This document shows positions 36,560 to 45,714 of a DNA stretch of 64,000 nucleotides, one piece after another. The notes under the pieces were generated by a model. That model was not told the DNA's origin. It made no database searches and saw only the letters and a program-made list of their open reading frames with translations. Both the position numbers and the translations under genes were made by a program. The first letter of the stretch is position 1. Each line of letters begins with the position of its first letter. This DNA is from Glycomyces arizonensis DSM 44726 (GTDB lineage: Bacteria > Actinomycetota > Actinomycetes > Mycobacteriales > Micromonosporaceae): assembly GCF_000482705.1 (NCBI RefSeq), contig NZ_AXWO01000016.1:1-64000 (forward strand), in the 5' to 3' direction.

Positions 36560-36597
36560 GAGCGGCGGGCGGGGGCCGCGGCCCCCGCCCGCCGCTC
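36560..36597. terminator. Bidirectional intrinsic terminator
   Basis: A perfect 38-base palindrome: 18-bp arms starting GAGCGGCGGGC with a 2-nt loop, then TTT on +. It lies between the convergent YtxH-like and GH3 genes. Confidence 0.85.
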
Positions 36598-36601
36598 TTT
36601 T

Positions 36602-39088
36602 TCATGCGTCCTTCTTCACCGGCGCGCTGAGCCGCAGGTCGCCCACTGAGCGGCCCGCCTCGACCGTCCACGTCCCCGGGACGGTCCGCCAACCACCCTG
36701 CGCCTCGTCCCACACCTGGAACGAGCGCTCCTCGAGCGCCACGGCCACCTCGGCGGACTCCCCGGCGTCGAGCGCGACGGCCGCGAAACCGGCGAGCCGG
36801 TGGGCCTCGATGCCGCCGGGCACCTCGGCGCCCGAGTCGGGCGCCAGGTAGACCTGGACGACCTCGCGTCCGGCCCGGGTGCCGCCGTTGCGGACCCGCA
36901 CCCGCACCTCCTCGCCCTCGACGCGCAGGTCCTCGTAGACCCATTCGGTGTAGGACAGGCCGTGCCCGAACCAGTACGCCGGTTCGGCGCCGCCGCGCCG
37001 CTCCCAGGCGCGGTAGCCGATGAAGACCCCTTCGTCGTAGTGCAGTTCGCCGTCCTCGTTCGGCTTGACCTGCGTGACGGGAGCGTCGGCGAGGGTCTTC
37101 GGCCAGGTCGTCGGCAGCCGCCCGCCAGGTTCGGCGCCGAGCAGCACGTCCGCCAGCGCGTGGCCGCCTTCCTGCCCGGGGAACCAGGTCAGGAGGATCG
37201 CGGCGACGTCGTCCCTCCAGGGCATCTCGACCGGGGAGCCGGAGTTGACGACGACGATCGTGTTCGGGTTGGCCGCGGCGACGGCGGCGACCAGTTCGTC
37301 CTGGCGCCCGGGCAGTCGCAGGTCGGGCCGGTCCCAGCCTTCGGATTCGGTGAGCGCGGTGGTGGAGACGACGACCACGGCCACCTCGGCGTCGCGGGCG
37401 GCCTCGACGGCCTCGGCGAGGAGCCGGTCCTCGTCGGGTCGGGGCTCGGCGTGCATGAGGCCGAACATCACCGAGGGCGGGAAGCCGGGCGGGGACGGGA
37501 GCGGCTGGTACTCCAGGCTCACGTCGATGGTCTGGCCCGCTTCGAGGTGCACGGTGCCGCGCGCGACGCCGGGACCGAAGAACGACTCGAACGGGTCGTC
37601 GGGGTTGACCGCGTAGTCGTCCTCGAACACGGTCCGCCCGTCGACGACGAGCTTGAGACGGCCCGAGCCGCGGGTGCCGAAGGTGTGCTCGCCGGTGGCG
37701 GTGGCGGTGTAGGTCCCTTCGAGGACGGCGTGGTCGAACTCGTCGTAGGTCATGCCGCCGGGGACGTAGCCCATCCATTTGACCTCGCCGCTGGCCAGCG
37801 GCTCGGCCGCCGGCTCGGTGCCGTCGGCGGCGACGGGCCGCACGCGCAGGTCGAAGCCGTTCTTGGCGTGCAGGATCTGCTCGAACAGGTCGACGCCGCG
37901 CCGGTAGTCGACGCGGTCGCCGAGGCGTTCGCGCAGCCCGTCGAGCGGGGAGGCGACCTGTTCGGGGAAGACCGTGGCCGAGCCGCCGCCGAGGACGCGC
38001 GCCTCGGCCGCGGCCGGGCCGATGAGTGCCAGGCGGTGCACGACGTCGGCGGCGAGCGGCAGCTGCGGGGCCTCCTCGCCGTCGGGGACGTCGTTCTTGG
38101 CCAGGACGAAGGAGCGGCGGGCGATTTCCCGGAGGAAGTCGCGGGCGTCGCCCGGCCCCGCGGCCGGTTCGGTGACGGCGGCCTCGACGCCGTCGAGTGC
38201 GCCGACGCGCGCGGCGAGCATGAGCACGCGCCTGACGGCGGCGTCGACGTCGGCCTCGCCGGCGCGGCCCTCGCGCACCGCTTCGGCCAGCGGCGGCCCG
38301 TAGACGGTGTCGGGGCCCGGCATCGCCACGTCGAGTCCGGCTTCGATGTCCTCGGCGGTGTGGCGGGCGGCGCTCCAGTCGGAGACGTTGAAGCCGTCGA
38401 AGCCGAACTCGTCGCGCAGGACGTCCATGAGCGCCTTGTGGGCGGTCATGGTGGTGCCGCCCACGGAGTTGTAGGCGGTCATGACGCCCCACGGCCGGAC
38501 GGAGGCGGCGACCATCTCGAAGGGCCTGAGGTAGAGCTCGCGGAGAGTCCGCTCGTCGATGATGTTGTCGACGGTGAACCGGTCGGTCTCGGCGTCGTTG
38601 GCGACGTAGTGCTTCATGGTGGTGCCGACGCCGCCCTCCTGGACGCCCGCCACATAGGCCTCGGCGATGCGCCCGGTCAGGTAGGGGTCTTCGGAGAACG
38701 CCTCGAAGTGCCTGCCGCCCATGGGGGAGCGGTGGAGGTTGATGGTGGGGGCGAGGAGCACGTGGACGCCCTTGCGGCGGGCCTCGGCGGCGAGGAGGTG
38801 CCCGATCTCGCGCACGAATGCCGGGTCCCAGGAGGCGGCCTGGGCGGTGGGGCTGGGCAGTGCCAGCGACGGGTCGGCGACGGTCCAGAACCGGCCGCGC
38901 ACGCCGATGGGCCCGTCGGAGAGGGTCATCGAGCGCAGGCCGATCTCGGGGACGGCGATCAGCCGCCACATGTCGAGGCCGGAGAGGAGGGCGGCCTTGG
39001 TGTCGAGGTCGAGCTCGGCGAGCGCGGCGTCGACGGCGCCGTCGTAGTCGGGGCGGTCAGGGGGGATCGTCCATTCGGGGTCACGCAT
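36602..39088 (-). CDS. GH3 beta-glucosidase with PA14 insert and fibronectin III-like C-terminus
   Basis: 828 aa. (beta/alpha)8 domain: GLRSMTLSDGPIGVRG, MKHYVANDAETDR, GFNVSDWSAARHTAEDIEAGLDVAMPGP (nucleophile D237). A PA14 insert lies at about 400-530 (YDEFDHAVLEGTYTATATGEHTFGTRGSGRLKLVVDG). The alpha/beta sandwich (VVVVSTTALTESEGWDRPDLRLPG) carries the usual acid/base region. The Fn3-like end has GGTRAGREVVQVYLA. No signal peptide, so a cytoplasmic enzyme hydrolysing imported oligosaccharides. Divergent from a TetR gene likely to control it. Confidence 0.93.
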   Translation of the reverse strand: MRDPEWTIPPDRPDYDGAVDAALAELDLDTKAALLSGLDMWRLIAVPEIGLRSMTLSDGPIGVRGRFWTVADPSLALPSPTAQAASWDPAFVREIGHLLAAEARRKGVHVLLAPTINLHRSPMGGRHFEAFSEDPYLTGRIAEAYVAGVQEGGVGTTMKHYVANDAETDRFTVDNIIDERTLRELYLRPFEMVAASVRPWGVMTAYNSVGGTTMTAHKALMDVLRDEFGFDGFNVSDWSAARHTAEDIEAGLDVAMPGPDTVYGPPLAEAVREGRAGEADVDAAVRRVLMLAARVGALDGVEAAVTEPAAGPGDARDFLREIARRSFVLAKNDVPDGEEAPQLPLAADVVHRLALIGPAAAEARVLGGGSATVFPEQVASPLDGLRERLGDRVDYRRGVDLFEQILHAKNGFDLRVRPVAADGTEPAAEPLASGEVKWMGYVPGGMTYDEFDHAVLEGTYTATATGEHTFGTRGSGRLKLVVDGRTVFEDDYAVNPDDPFESFFGPGVARGTVHLEAGQTIDVSLEYQPLPSPPGFPPSVMFGLMHAEPRPDEDRLLAEAVEAARDAEVAVVVVSTTALTESEGWDRPDLRLPGRQDELVAAVAAANPNTIVVVNSGSPVEMPWRDDVAAILLTWFPGQEGGHALADVLLGAEPGGRLPTTWPKTLADAPVTQVKPNEDGELHYDEGVFIGYRAWERRGGAEPAYWFGHGLSYTEWVYEDLRVEGEEVRVRVRNGGTRAGREVVQVYLAPDSGAEVPGGIEAHRLAGFAAVALDAGESAEVAVALEERSFQVWDEAQGGWRTVPGTWTVEAGRSVGDLRLSAPVKKDA

Positions 39089-39207
39089 GGCATGGCCTTT
39101 CCTGAGTCGGGTGCGGGCGACGTCGCTACAGAGTCGTCGGTAGGTGATGTTACCGACTTGTTCTTAACTAGTCTGTAGGGCAACGATCCCGCCTACCCGT
39201 CTGTGAG
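39089..39207. promoter_or_regulatory. Divergent promoter with nested palindromes (GH3 gene / TetR gene)
   Basis: GTCGGTA, 8 nt, TACCGAC (39136-39157) lies inside a wider inverted repeat, CTACAGA (39126-39132) and TCTGTAG (39172-39178). This is the expected position for the TetR operator controlling both genes. Confidence 0.65.
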
Positions 39208-39825
39208 ATGCCGATGTCGTCAGCACCCATATCGTCCAACGGCGTACGGCACGGCGCCCGAGGCCGGGCCCGCCGCGAGGAGATCCTCCGTGCCGCGATC
39301 GAGGTGATCGCCGAGCGCGGCTTCCGCGGCTCCAGCATCGCCGCCGTCGCCGAGAAGGTGGGCCTGACGCAGCAGGGCCTGCTCCACTACTTCCCGACGA
39401 AGGATGAGCTGCTCATCGCGGTGCTGCGCCAGCGGGACGAGTGGGACACCGGGGACGAGCCTGAGTCGGTGGGGCGCGACTGGGCCATGGCCAACCTCGA
39501 GACGCTCATGGAGGCCAACGCCGCCCGCCCCGAGCTCATCCGCACGTTCTCGGCGCTGCTGGGGGAGTCGGTGACCGAGGACCACCCGGCGAGCGCGTAC
39601 TTCCACGACCGCTACCGGGGCACCAGGGAGGACATGGAGGCGATCGTCCGCCGCGAATGGGGCGAGCGCCTCCCGTCGGGGCTCACCGCGGCCGAGGCCG
39701 CGCCGCTGCTCGTCGCCGTCATGGACGGCCTCCAGTTCCAGTGGCTCCACGAGCCCGAGGCGGTCGACCTGGCCGCGTCGTTCCGGGCCTTCGTCAGCCT
39801 GCTCGGCGTGCGGGCCGCCGAATGA
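39208..39825 (+). CDS. TetR-family transcriptional regulator
   Basis: 205 aa. The N-terminal HTH (RREEILRAAIEVIAERGFRGSSIAAVAEKVGLTQQGLLHYFPTKDELLIAVL) spans residues 22-73. The C-terminal ligand domain (AAEAAPLLVAVMDGLQFQWLHEPEAVDLAASFRAFVSLL) is of the type paired with beta-glucosidase genes. It probably represses the divergent GH3 gene until a sugar is present. The stop overlaps the ATG of the rRNA methyltransferase gene (ATGA), so the two are translationally coupled. Confidence 0.88.
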   Translation: MPMSSAPISSNGVRHGARGRARREEILRAAIEVIAERGFRGSSIAAVAEKVGLTQQGLLHYFPTKDELLIAVLRQRDEWDTGDEPESVGRDWAMANLETLMEANAARPELIRTFSALLGESVTEDHPASAYFHDRYRGTREDMEAIVRREWGERLPSGLTAAEAAPLLVAVMDGLQFQWLHEPEAVDLAASFRAFVSLLGVRAAE

Positions 39826-40679
39826 GCCTGCCCGCGCTGGACGCGCTCGCCTGCCCCAACTGCGCCGGACCGCTCGCGCAGACCGACCGGCGGCTCCACT
39901 GCCCGCAGGGGCACTCGTTCGACCTCGCGAAGCAGGGCTACGCGCCGCTGCTCGCCCCGGGTGCCAACACCACCACCGGCGACACGGCCGACCAGGTGGC
40001 CGCCCGCGAGGCGTTCCTGTCGTCGGGGGCGTACGACCCGCTGATGGAGGCCGCCGCCCGCGCGAGTCTGACCGACGCGCCCGGTGTCGTCGTCGAGCCC
40101 GGCTGCGGCACCGGCCACTACCTGGCGGCCGCGCTCGACGCCGACGAGTCCCGCGAGGGGATCGGCCTGGACACCTCGAAGTACGCGCTGCGGCGCACCG
40201 CGCGCAGGGTGCTGCGGCGAGCCGCCGGAACTCAAGGGCGGCTCGCCGCAGTGCTCGCCGACGCGTGGACCCGACTGCCGGTCCAGGGCGGCGCCGCCGC
40301 CGCGGTCCTCAACGTCTTCGCTCCCCGGAACGCCGACGAGATCGCGCGGATCCTCCACCCGACGGGAGTGCTGGTGGTGCTGACCCCCCGGCAGGACCAC
40401 CTCCGCGAACTCGTCGACGCTCTGGCGTTGCTGAGCGTCGACCCTGCGAAACCGCAGCGGACCGCCGATCAGCTCGGCGCGGCGTTCAGCGCCGAGCGGA
40501 CCGACGAGCTTCGATATTCGATTCGATTGGGACGCGAGGACGCGCTGCGCCTGGTCGCCATGGGGCCCAGCGCCCGGCACCAGGACGCGGCGGCCCTGGC
40601 CGCGGCGGTGGACCGGCTGCCCGAGCCGGTCGAGGCCACCGTCTCGGCGACGGTCACCCGCTGGCGCAGGCGCACATGA
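39822..40679 (+). CDS. RlmA-type 23S rRNA (guanine-N1)-methyltransferase-like protein
   Basis: 285 aa. Zinc ribbon: C11, C14, C27, H31 in LACPNCAGPLAQ and HCPQGHSFDLAKQGYAPLL. SAM motif I VVEPGCGTGHYLAAAL near residue 92. LADAWTRLPV and VLNVFAPRNADEIARIL follow. This is the RlmA(I)/RlmA(II) family that methylates G745 or G748 of 23S rRNA; the TlrB subgroup gives tylosin resistance. Which G is targeted cannot be told. The ATG overlaps the TetR stop, an odd partner for an rRNA enzyme. Confidence 0.85.
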   Translation: MSLPALDALACPNCAGPLAQTDRRLHCPQGHSFDLAKQGYAPLLAPGANTTTGDTADQVAAREAFLSSGAYDPLMEAAARASLTDAPGVVVEPGCGTGHYLAAALDADESREGIGLDTSKYALRRTARRVLRRAAGTQGRLAAVLADAWTRLPVQGGAAAAVLNVFAPRNADEIARILHPTGVLVVLTPRQDHLRELVDALALLSVDPAKPQRTADQLGAAFSAERTDELRYSIRLGREDALRLVAMGPSARHQDAAALAAAVDRLPEPVEATVSATVTRWRRRT

Positions 40680-40844
40680 AAGCGACCGTCGCCCGGCGAC
40701 GCGGCACAGCAGAACACGAAGCCCCTGGTGTCCCGCCGACCCATCGCCGCGCCGCCGAACGGCGGTCATTCCCCCGGATGGTTGGCCTTGTCCTCTTTTG
40801 TCACAACCAGTACGGTACGGAGCATCACCTCGAAGCACCTGGAG

Positions 40845-41660
40845 ATGAGTTCAGTGTTTGATCAGAGAAGGGCCGCCGCGTTCTTCAGCGCCGCGGCCCT
40901 GGCCGCCCTCCCCGTTCTCGCCGCATGCGGCACCGGCGACGCCGGCGCCGAGCCGCTCCCCGAAGACCCCGGCACGCGGCAGCTCGGCGTCGAGGTCATC
41001 GACTCCTTCGACCACGACGCGGCCGCCTTCACGCAGGGGCTCGAACTGCGCGACGGCGTCTTCTACGAGAGCACCGGCCTCTACGGCTCCTCGGACATCC
41101 GACTCGTCGACCCCGGCACCGGCGAGGTCCTCGATGCCGAGGCGCTCCCCGACGACGAGTTCGGCGAGGGCCTCACCCTCACCGAGGACGCGGTCTGGCA
41201 GATCACCTGGCAGGAGGGCGTGGCCTACCAGCGGGACCTCGACACCTTGGCGGTCGTCGACACCGTCGCCTACGACGGCGAGGGCTGGGGCATCTGCTAT
41301 GACGGCGACCGCCTCGTCATGAGCGACGGTTCGTCCACACTCACTTTCCGCGACCCGGTGACCTTCGAAGAGGAGGGCGCCGTCGAGGTCACGCTCGACG
41401 GCGAGCCGCTCGAAGAGATCAACGAGCTCGAATGCGTCGGCGGCCAGGTGTGGGCCAATGTCTGGCAGACCGACCAGATCGTCCGCATCGACCCGGGCAC
41501 CGGCGAGGTCGGTGCCGTCGTCGACGCCTCCGGCCTGCTCACCGAGGAGGAGTCGTCGTCGGCCGACGTGCTCAACGGCATCGCCGCCGCCGAGGAGGAG
41601 GGCACGTTCTACATCACCGGAAAGCTCTGGCCGCGCCTGTTCCTCGTGCGATTCGCATAG
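40845..41660 (+). CDS. Glutaminyl-peptide cyclotransferase (plant-type) lipoprotein
   Basis: 271 aa. Lipoprotein signal: RRAAAFFSAAALAALPVLAACG with a lipobox cysteine near 29. The mature part shows the five-bladed propeller family motifs: AAAFTQGLELRDGVFYESTGLYGSSDIRLVDPGTGEV, GEGLTLTEDAVWQITWQEGVAYQRD, GEGWGICYDGDRLVMSDGSSTL, INELECVGGQVWANVWQTDQIVRIDPGTGEV, VLNGIAAAEEEGTFYITGKLWP. It forms N-terminal pyroglutamate. ATG at 40845 with GGAG upstream; a GTG at 40854 is possible. Acts outside the membrane. Confidence 0.9.
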   Translation: MSSVFDQRRAAAFFSAAALAALPVLAACGTGDAGAEPLPEDPGTRQLGVEVIDSFDHDAAAFTQGLELRDGVFYESTGLYGSSDIRLVDPGTGEVLDAEALPDDEFGEGLTLTEDAVWQITWQEGVAYQRDLDTLAVVDTVAYDGEGWGICYDGDRLVMSDGSSTLTFRDPVTFEEEGAVEVTLDGEPLEEINELECVGGQVWANVWQTDQIVRIDPGTGEVGAVVDASGLLTEEESSSADVLNGIAAAEEEGTFYITGKLWPRLFLVRFA

Positions 41661-41736
41661 GGGGATCGGTTACGGGCCGAAAGTCCGGCCGTTACGCCGT
41701 ATTGCGCCCGAAAACCGGATGCGCCATGATGACGTC

Positions 41737-42906
41737 ATGGCCATCACACCCCTAGACCGATTGCTGGAATACAACATGCACCTCTTGAAGGACTCCGGGC
41801 ACCCCCGTCTCTTCGCGGCCTGGTGGCACGACCTCATCACCGCCGCGGCCTCGGCCTGGTTCTTCGGCGGGCTCGTCGCCGCCGTGCAGGCCGGTGAGAG
41901 CGGCACGTCGGACGCGTCCTTCACCTGGTGGCACCTGGTCTTCTACACCGGGTACCTCGCCACCGCCGCATGGATCGCCTACCTGGCGGTGCGCTCGCAC
42001 CGCGCGGACGGGCGCACCGGGCTGGCGGCCGTCCCGCACGGCTACGGCCCCGCCGTGGTCGGCGTCCCGCTGTTCCTCGTCTCGGCCCTGGCGGACCTGA
42101 TCTGGCACGGCGTCTTCGGCGCGCCCGGCTCGCTCGACCTCCTGTTCAGCCCCCCGCACCTCGGCCTGGCCGTCAGCGGCGTGCTCATCGTCGCCTCGCC
42201 GTGGCTCTCGGCGTGGCGCCGCGACGCGCTCGGCGCCGAACCGGAGGCGGTCGGCGCCCACCTGCGCTTCGCCGCCCCGGCGCTGTCGCTCGGGTACGTG
42301 TTCTCGGCGGTGGTGCTGCTGGTGTCCTACGGGATCGCGTTCGCCTGGAGCCCCCGCGAGGTGGCCTCGGGCCTCGGCGAGGCCGACGGGGCGGCCGGGT
42401 GGGCGGTGGCCGCGAGCGTCATGTTCACCACGCTCGCCGTGCTCGCCCTCGTGGTGGTCGCCTCGGGCAGGTTCGTCCTGCCGGTCGGCTTCTTCACCGT
42501 GGCGTTCGTCTTCCCGGCCTTGATGGCCGGTGCGAACGCGGGCTTCGAGAACGGCGCCTTCGCGGTGCTGTTCCTCGTCTCGGGGGCCCTGGCGGACCTG
42601 CTGACGTGGCTGGTGCGCCCGGACCTGCGCCGCCGCAAGGACCTGATCACCTTCGCGGTGATCTGGTCGCTCCTGACGTGGCTGGCGTACATGATCATCG
42701 TGCTGGCGGCCGAAGACGTGTGGCCCGCGGTCGAGATCACCACGGGCGCACCGATAGCGGCGGCCTTGATCGGCGCGGCGTTCATGCTGGTGATCCAGCC
42801 CGACCACCGCGAGGCCGCGCCGCCGCGCCCGGCTGAGCCGTCACCGTTCGACGAGGTCATCGCCCGCGCGAAGGCGATGACGGCCCACCGCGGCGACCAG
42901 GTCTAG
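41737..42906 (+). CDS. Multi-pass membrane protein of unknown function
   Basis: 389 aa with about ten hydrophobic segments, for example AASAWFFGGLVAAV, HLVFYTGYLATAAWIAYLAV, VGVPLFLVSALADLIWHGVFG, LSLGYVFSAVVLLVSYGIAFAW and FAVIWSLLTWLAYMIIVLAAEDVW. A short cytoplasmic tail follows (SPFDEVIARAKAMTAHRG). LADLIWHGVFG and HRADGRTGLAAVPHGYGPA are recognisable but I cannot name a family. ATG at 41737 with no clear ribosome site. Converges on the PfkB kinase gene, 11 nt between stops. Confidence 0.8.
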   Translation: MAITPLDRLLEYNMHLLKDSGHPRLFAAWWHDLITAAASAWFFGGLVAAVQAGESGTSDASFTWWHLVFYTGYLATAAWIAYLAVRSHRADGRTGLAAVPHGYGPAVVGVPLFLVSALADLIWHGVFGAPGSLDLLFSPPHLGLAVSGVLIVASPWLSAWRRDALGAEPEAVGAHLRFAAPALSLGYVFSAVVLLVSYGIAFAWSPREVASGLGEADGAAGWAVAASVMFTTLAVLALVVVASGRFVLPVGFFTVAFVFPALMAGANAGFENGAFAVLFLVSGALADLLTWLVRPDLRRRKDLITFAVIWSLLTWLAYMIIVLAAEDVWPAVEITTGAPIAAALIGAAFMLVIQPDHREAAPPRPAEPSPFDEVIARAKAMTAHRGDQV

Positions 42907-42917
42907 CCCGCCGGCCT

Positions 42918-43865
42918 TCAACGGCGCAGCGCCGCCAGGCTCTCGGCCAGGAGCGCCTCGGAGATGAACTCCGAGTGGGTGCCCTCCTTGCGGCAGGCGA
43001 AGGCGCCCGCGACGCGGCCCGCGTCGATCGCCGCCGCGAGGCCGTCGCCGCGGCGCCTGGCCCACAGGAAGCCGGAGACGAAGGCGTCCCCGGCGCCGTT
43101 GGAGTCGACCGGCCGCCACGTCGCCCACTCCGGGACGGCCGCGCTCAGCTCGGCTACGGGGTCGATCGCGTCGTAGGCGGCGAGTTCGCCGCCGCGTTCG
43201 AGGACGTACCCGCCCCGCTCGCCGTCGGTGGCGATCACCAGCGAGGCCCGGCCGTTGTCGAGGATCCAGCGCATCGCCTTCTCCGGGGAGCCGCCGAGCT
43301 TCGCGGCCGACAGGAACACCGTGTCGGCCCGCAGCGCGTACTCCTTGTGGTGCTCGGACTCGCCGTCCCAGGCGTGGAGGTCGGTCGAGACCGGCAGTCC
43401 CAGGCGCTCCAGATCGTCGTGCATGTCGCGGTTGATGTTCGTGATCGACATGTGCACGTGGTCGGCCTGAGCGAGGTGCGGCAGATAGAAGTCCCGCGGG
43501 ATCCGCAGGTCGGGGGAGTGGCGCCCGTCGTAGAACGAGTAACGCCGCCCGGCGTCGTCGACCAGGTTCACCGACCGCGGCGTGCCGCGCGGTGAGACCA
43601 GGTGCCTGAAGTCCAGCCCCTCCTCGGCATAGCGGCGCAGGATCAGCTCGCCCTGCTGGTCCTCGCCGATGTAGTCGATGAAGCGGGTGGCCAGTCCCAG
43701 ATGGAGACTCCCCAGGGCCACGCCGTTGCCGGTATGGGCCACGTAGTCCCGGATCGGCTCCACGCCGAGGTTGTCGCCCTCGCCGATCGCGATCTCGGGA
43801 ACGCGGACGATCGTGTCCACGCCGACGCCGCCGACCACCAGAATGTCGAGTACGTTCTTGCTCAT
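42918..43865 (-). CDS. PfkB-family carbohydrate kinase
   Basis: 315 aa from the ATG at 43865 (MSKNVLDILVVGGVGVDTIVRVPE), with GGAAGG upstream. The frame is open 20 codons further. Ribokinase fold: VAHTGNGVALGSLHLGLATRFIDYIGED (PfkB signature 1 region) and VDSNGAGDAFVSGFLWARRRGDGLAAAI (signature 2; the aspartate in GAGDAF is the catalytic base). It phosphorylates a sugar or nucleoside using ATP. The substrate cannot be read from sequence. Confidence 0.88.
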   Translation of the reverse strand: MSKNVLDILVVGGVGVDTIVRVPEIAIGEGDNLGVEPIRDYVAHTGNGVALGSLHLGLATRFIDYIGEDQQGELILRRYAEEGLDFRHLVSPRGTPRSVNLVDDAGRRYSFYDGRHSPDLRIPRDFYLPHLAQADHVHMSITNINRDMHDDLERLGLPVSTDLHAWDGESEHHKEYALRADTVFLSAAKLGGSPEKAMRWILDNGRASLVIATDGERGGYVLERGGELAAYDAIDPVAELSAAVPEWATWRPVDSNGAGDAFVSGFLWARRRGDGLAAAIDAGRVAGAFACRKEGTHSEFISEALLAESLAALRR

Positions 43866-43966
43866 CTTGTCTATGCCTTCCAATTTATTGGAATCTTTTG
43901 CGCTGGGTAACCCTAAGGCCGGCATGGCAGAAAATCAAGGCCCAGTCAACAGCAAGGAGCACCACC

Positions 43967-44566
43967 ATGGTCAACCTCGCCGTCATCCACTACTCGCAGA
44001 CCGGCAATGTATACGAAATGGCGAAGACCGCCGCCGACGAGGCCGCCGAGGCCGGAGCCGAGGTCAGGCTCAGGAAGGTCGCCGAGCTCGCCCCCGCGGA
44101 GGCCATCGCGTCGAACCCCGACTGGGCCGCGCACGTCGAGGCCGTCGCCGACGTTCCCGAGGCCTCGCTCGACGACCTCGAATGGGCCGACGCGGTCATG
44201 TGGGGCACGCCGACCCGCTTCGGCGTCCCGTGCGCCCAGCTCAGGCAGTTCGTCGACCAGACCGGCCCGCTGTGGCAGCAGGGCAAGCTCGCGAACAAGG
44301 TCATGTCGACGTTCGTGTCCACCCAGACCAGCCACGGCGGCCAGGAGTCGACGATCCTGGCGATGAACAACACCTTCTACCACTGGGGCGCGATCATCGT
44401 CGGCATCGGCTACACCGACCCGGCGGTGTTCAACCTCGAACTGGGCAACCCTTACGGCGCCAGCCACATCGGCAACGCCGGGGCGGTGGGGGAGCACCAG
44501 CGGCTCGCGCTGTCGATCCAGGTCGGCCGGGTCCTCGACATCGCCGCGAAGCTCACCGGCGAATGA
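43967..44566 (+). CDS. wrbA: NAD(P)H:quinone oxidoreductase, WrbA family
   Basis: 199 aa. Flavodoxin-like FMN site VIHYSQTGNVYEMAKTAADEA at residues 6-26, then WADAVMWGTPTRFGVPCAQLRQFVDQTGPLWQQGKLANKVMSTFVST and GGQESTILAMNNTFYHWGAIIVGIGYTD. This is the WrbA fold and length. Two-electron quinone reduction protects against redox cycling. ATG at 43967 after CAAGGAG. Divergent from the PfkB kinase with a 101-nt gap. Confidence 0.93.
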   Translation: MVNLAVIHYSQTGNVYEMAKTAADEAAEAGAEVRLRKVAELAPAEAIASNPDWAAHVEAVADVPEASLDDLEWADAVMWGTPTRFGVPCAQLRQFVDQTGPLWQQGKLANKVMSTFVSTQTSHGGQESTILAMNNTFYHWGAIIVGIGYTDPAVFNLELGNPYGASHIGNAGAVGEHQRLALSIQVGRVLDIAAKLTGE

Positions 44567-44571
44567 GCGAA

Positions 44572-44604
44572 GGCCGGGCCCGACGGCGTCCGCCGGGCCC
44601 GGCC
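44572..44604. terminator. Bidirectional terminator hairpin
   Basis: GGCCGGGCCCG, 11-nt loop, CGGGCCCGGCC between two convergent genes (wrbA and the membrane-protein gene). Confidence 0.65.
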
Positions 44605-44628
44605 CCTTCCTGTTTCCCAGTGTGCGGC

Positions 44629-45714
44629 TTAAGCGGTCGCCCTGCGGCGGATCGCGTAGGCCAGCGCCGCCGCGCCCAGCGCGGGCCCCCAGATCAGGAA
44701 CGGGAACACCGCGATGAGCTCGGGGTGAGCGCCCCACAGCCCCGTGGACGGGATGGAGATCCCGGCGAGCGTGAACAGGTAGGCCACGATCACGGCCGGG
44801 ACGATCGCCACCTTCGGCGGCACCGCTCGGCCCCGCAGCCGCGGCACCCAGTACGGCCACCGCTCGCCCCACCGCTGGGCCAGCCCGAGGCACAGCACGC
44901 CGCCCGCGAGGCAGGAGAAGCCGAGCAGCAGGCCCCACAGCCGCAGCCCCGGGTTGGCCGCGAGCTCGTCGGCGCTCACCAGGTACGGCCACGGCGTCAG
45001 CCACGACATCCGCGACAGCCCGTACGGCAGCGAGCAGGCGAACGCGAGGTACGCCGCCGCCTTGCCCCACCGCTCGGCCCGCTCCGGGGCCAGCCACCCC
45101 GGGGCCGGGCGCTCGGCCCGGCGGCGGCGCAGCAGATCGGCGGTCACGCCCGCCCAGGCGAGGCCACCGGCGGCCGACCACACCTCGGCCAGCGGGTAGA
45201 CCCCCATGTCCAGCAGGCCGCCGCTCAGATCGCCGAGCAGATCGGCGAGCGTGGAAGGCGCCAGCGTGCCCTGGACGACGAGCGCGGCGACCACCGCGGC
45301 CACGAGCGCCGCCGCCACCAGCTTCATGGCGGCGCCGCGCGCCACCAGGACCGAGCCGACGGCGAGCACCGCGGGCATGAAGAACGCCGCGAGGTACCCG
45401 GCCATGGCCAGCAGCATCATCGTCGGCACCAGGAGCGCGAACACCGCCGCGTACGCGGCGGTCGCCGGCCACAGCCGCGGCCTGGCGCGGGCCAGGAGGA
45501 GGCCGCCGAGGCCCGCGGCGATGAGCAGCGACGGCGCCAGGGCGCCGGGGAACGCGTCGGGGAAGACGATCCCGGCGCGCTCGTTCGGGTGCGTGAACGG
45601 GCCGCCGCCGGATGCGGCGAGCTGCCACAGTCCGAGCGGGACGGCGGTGAGCGACCAGAGGAAGGCCGCGAGGGCGGCCGGTCGCCTCGTCGATTGAACG
45701 GTGTCGTGTGTCAT
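44629..45714 (-). CDS. Multi-pass membrane protein, unknown function
   Basis: 361 aa from the ATG at 45714 (MTHDTVQSTRRPAALAAFLWSLTAVPLGLWQLAASGGG). About ten hydrophobic helices, including SLLIAAGLGGLLLARARPRLW, GYLAAFFMPAVLAVGSVLVA, LVAAALVAAVVAALVVQG, LWGLLLGFSCLAGGVLCLGLAQ and VAIVPAVIVAYLFTLAGISIP. Pro/Trp-rich loops (GMSRMSWLTPWPYL-like, WPYWVPRLRGR). Resembles uncharacterised actinobacterial membrane proteins that are often near ECF sigma or NYN genes, but no such partner is here. Function not assignable. Confidence 0.8.
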   Translation of the reverse strand: MTHDTVQSTRRPAALAAFLWSLTAVPLGLWQLAASGGGPFTHPNERAGIVFPDAFPGALAPSLLIAAGLGGLLLARARPRLWPATAAYAAVFALLVPTMMLLAMAGYLAAFFMPAVLAVGSVLVARGAAMKLVAAALVAAVVAALVVQGTLAPSTLADLLGDLSGGLLDMGVYPLAEVWSAAGGLAWAGVTADLLRRRRAERPAPGWLAPERAERWGKAAAYLAFACSLPYGLSRMSWLTPWPYLVSADELAANPGLRLWGLLLGFSCLAGGVLCLGLAQRWGERWPYWVPRLRGRAVPPKVAIVPAVIVAYLFTLAGISIPSTGLWGAHPELIAVFPFLIWGPALGAAALAYAIRRRATA

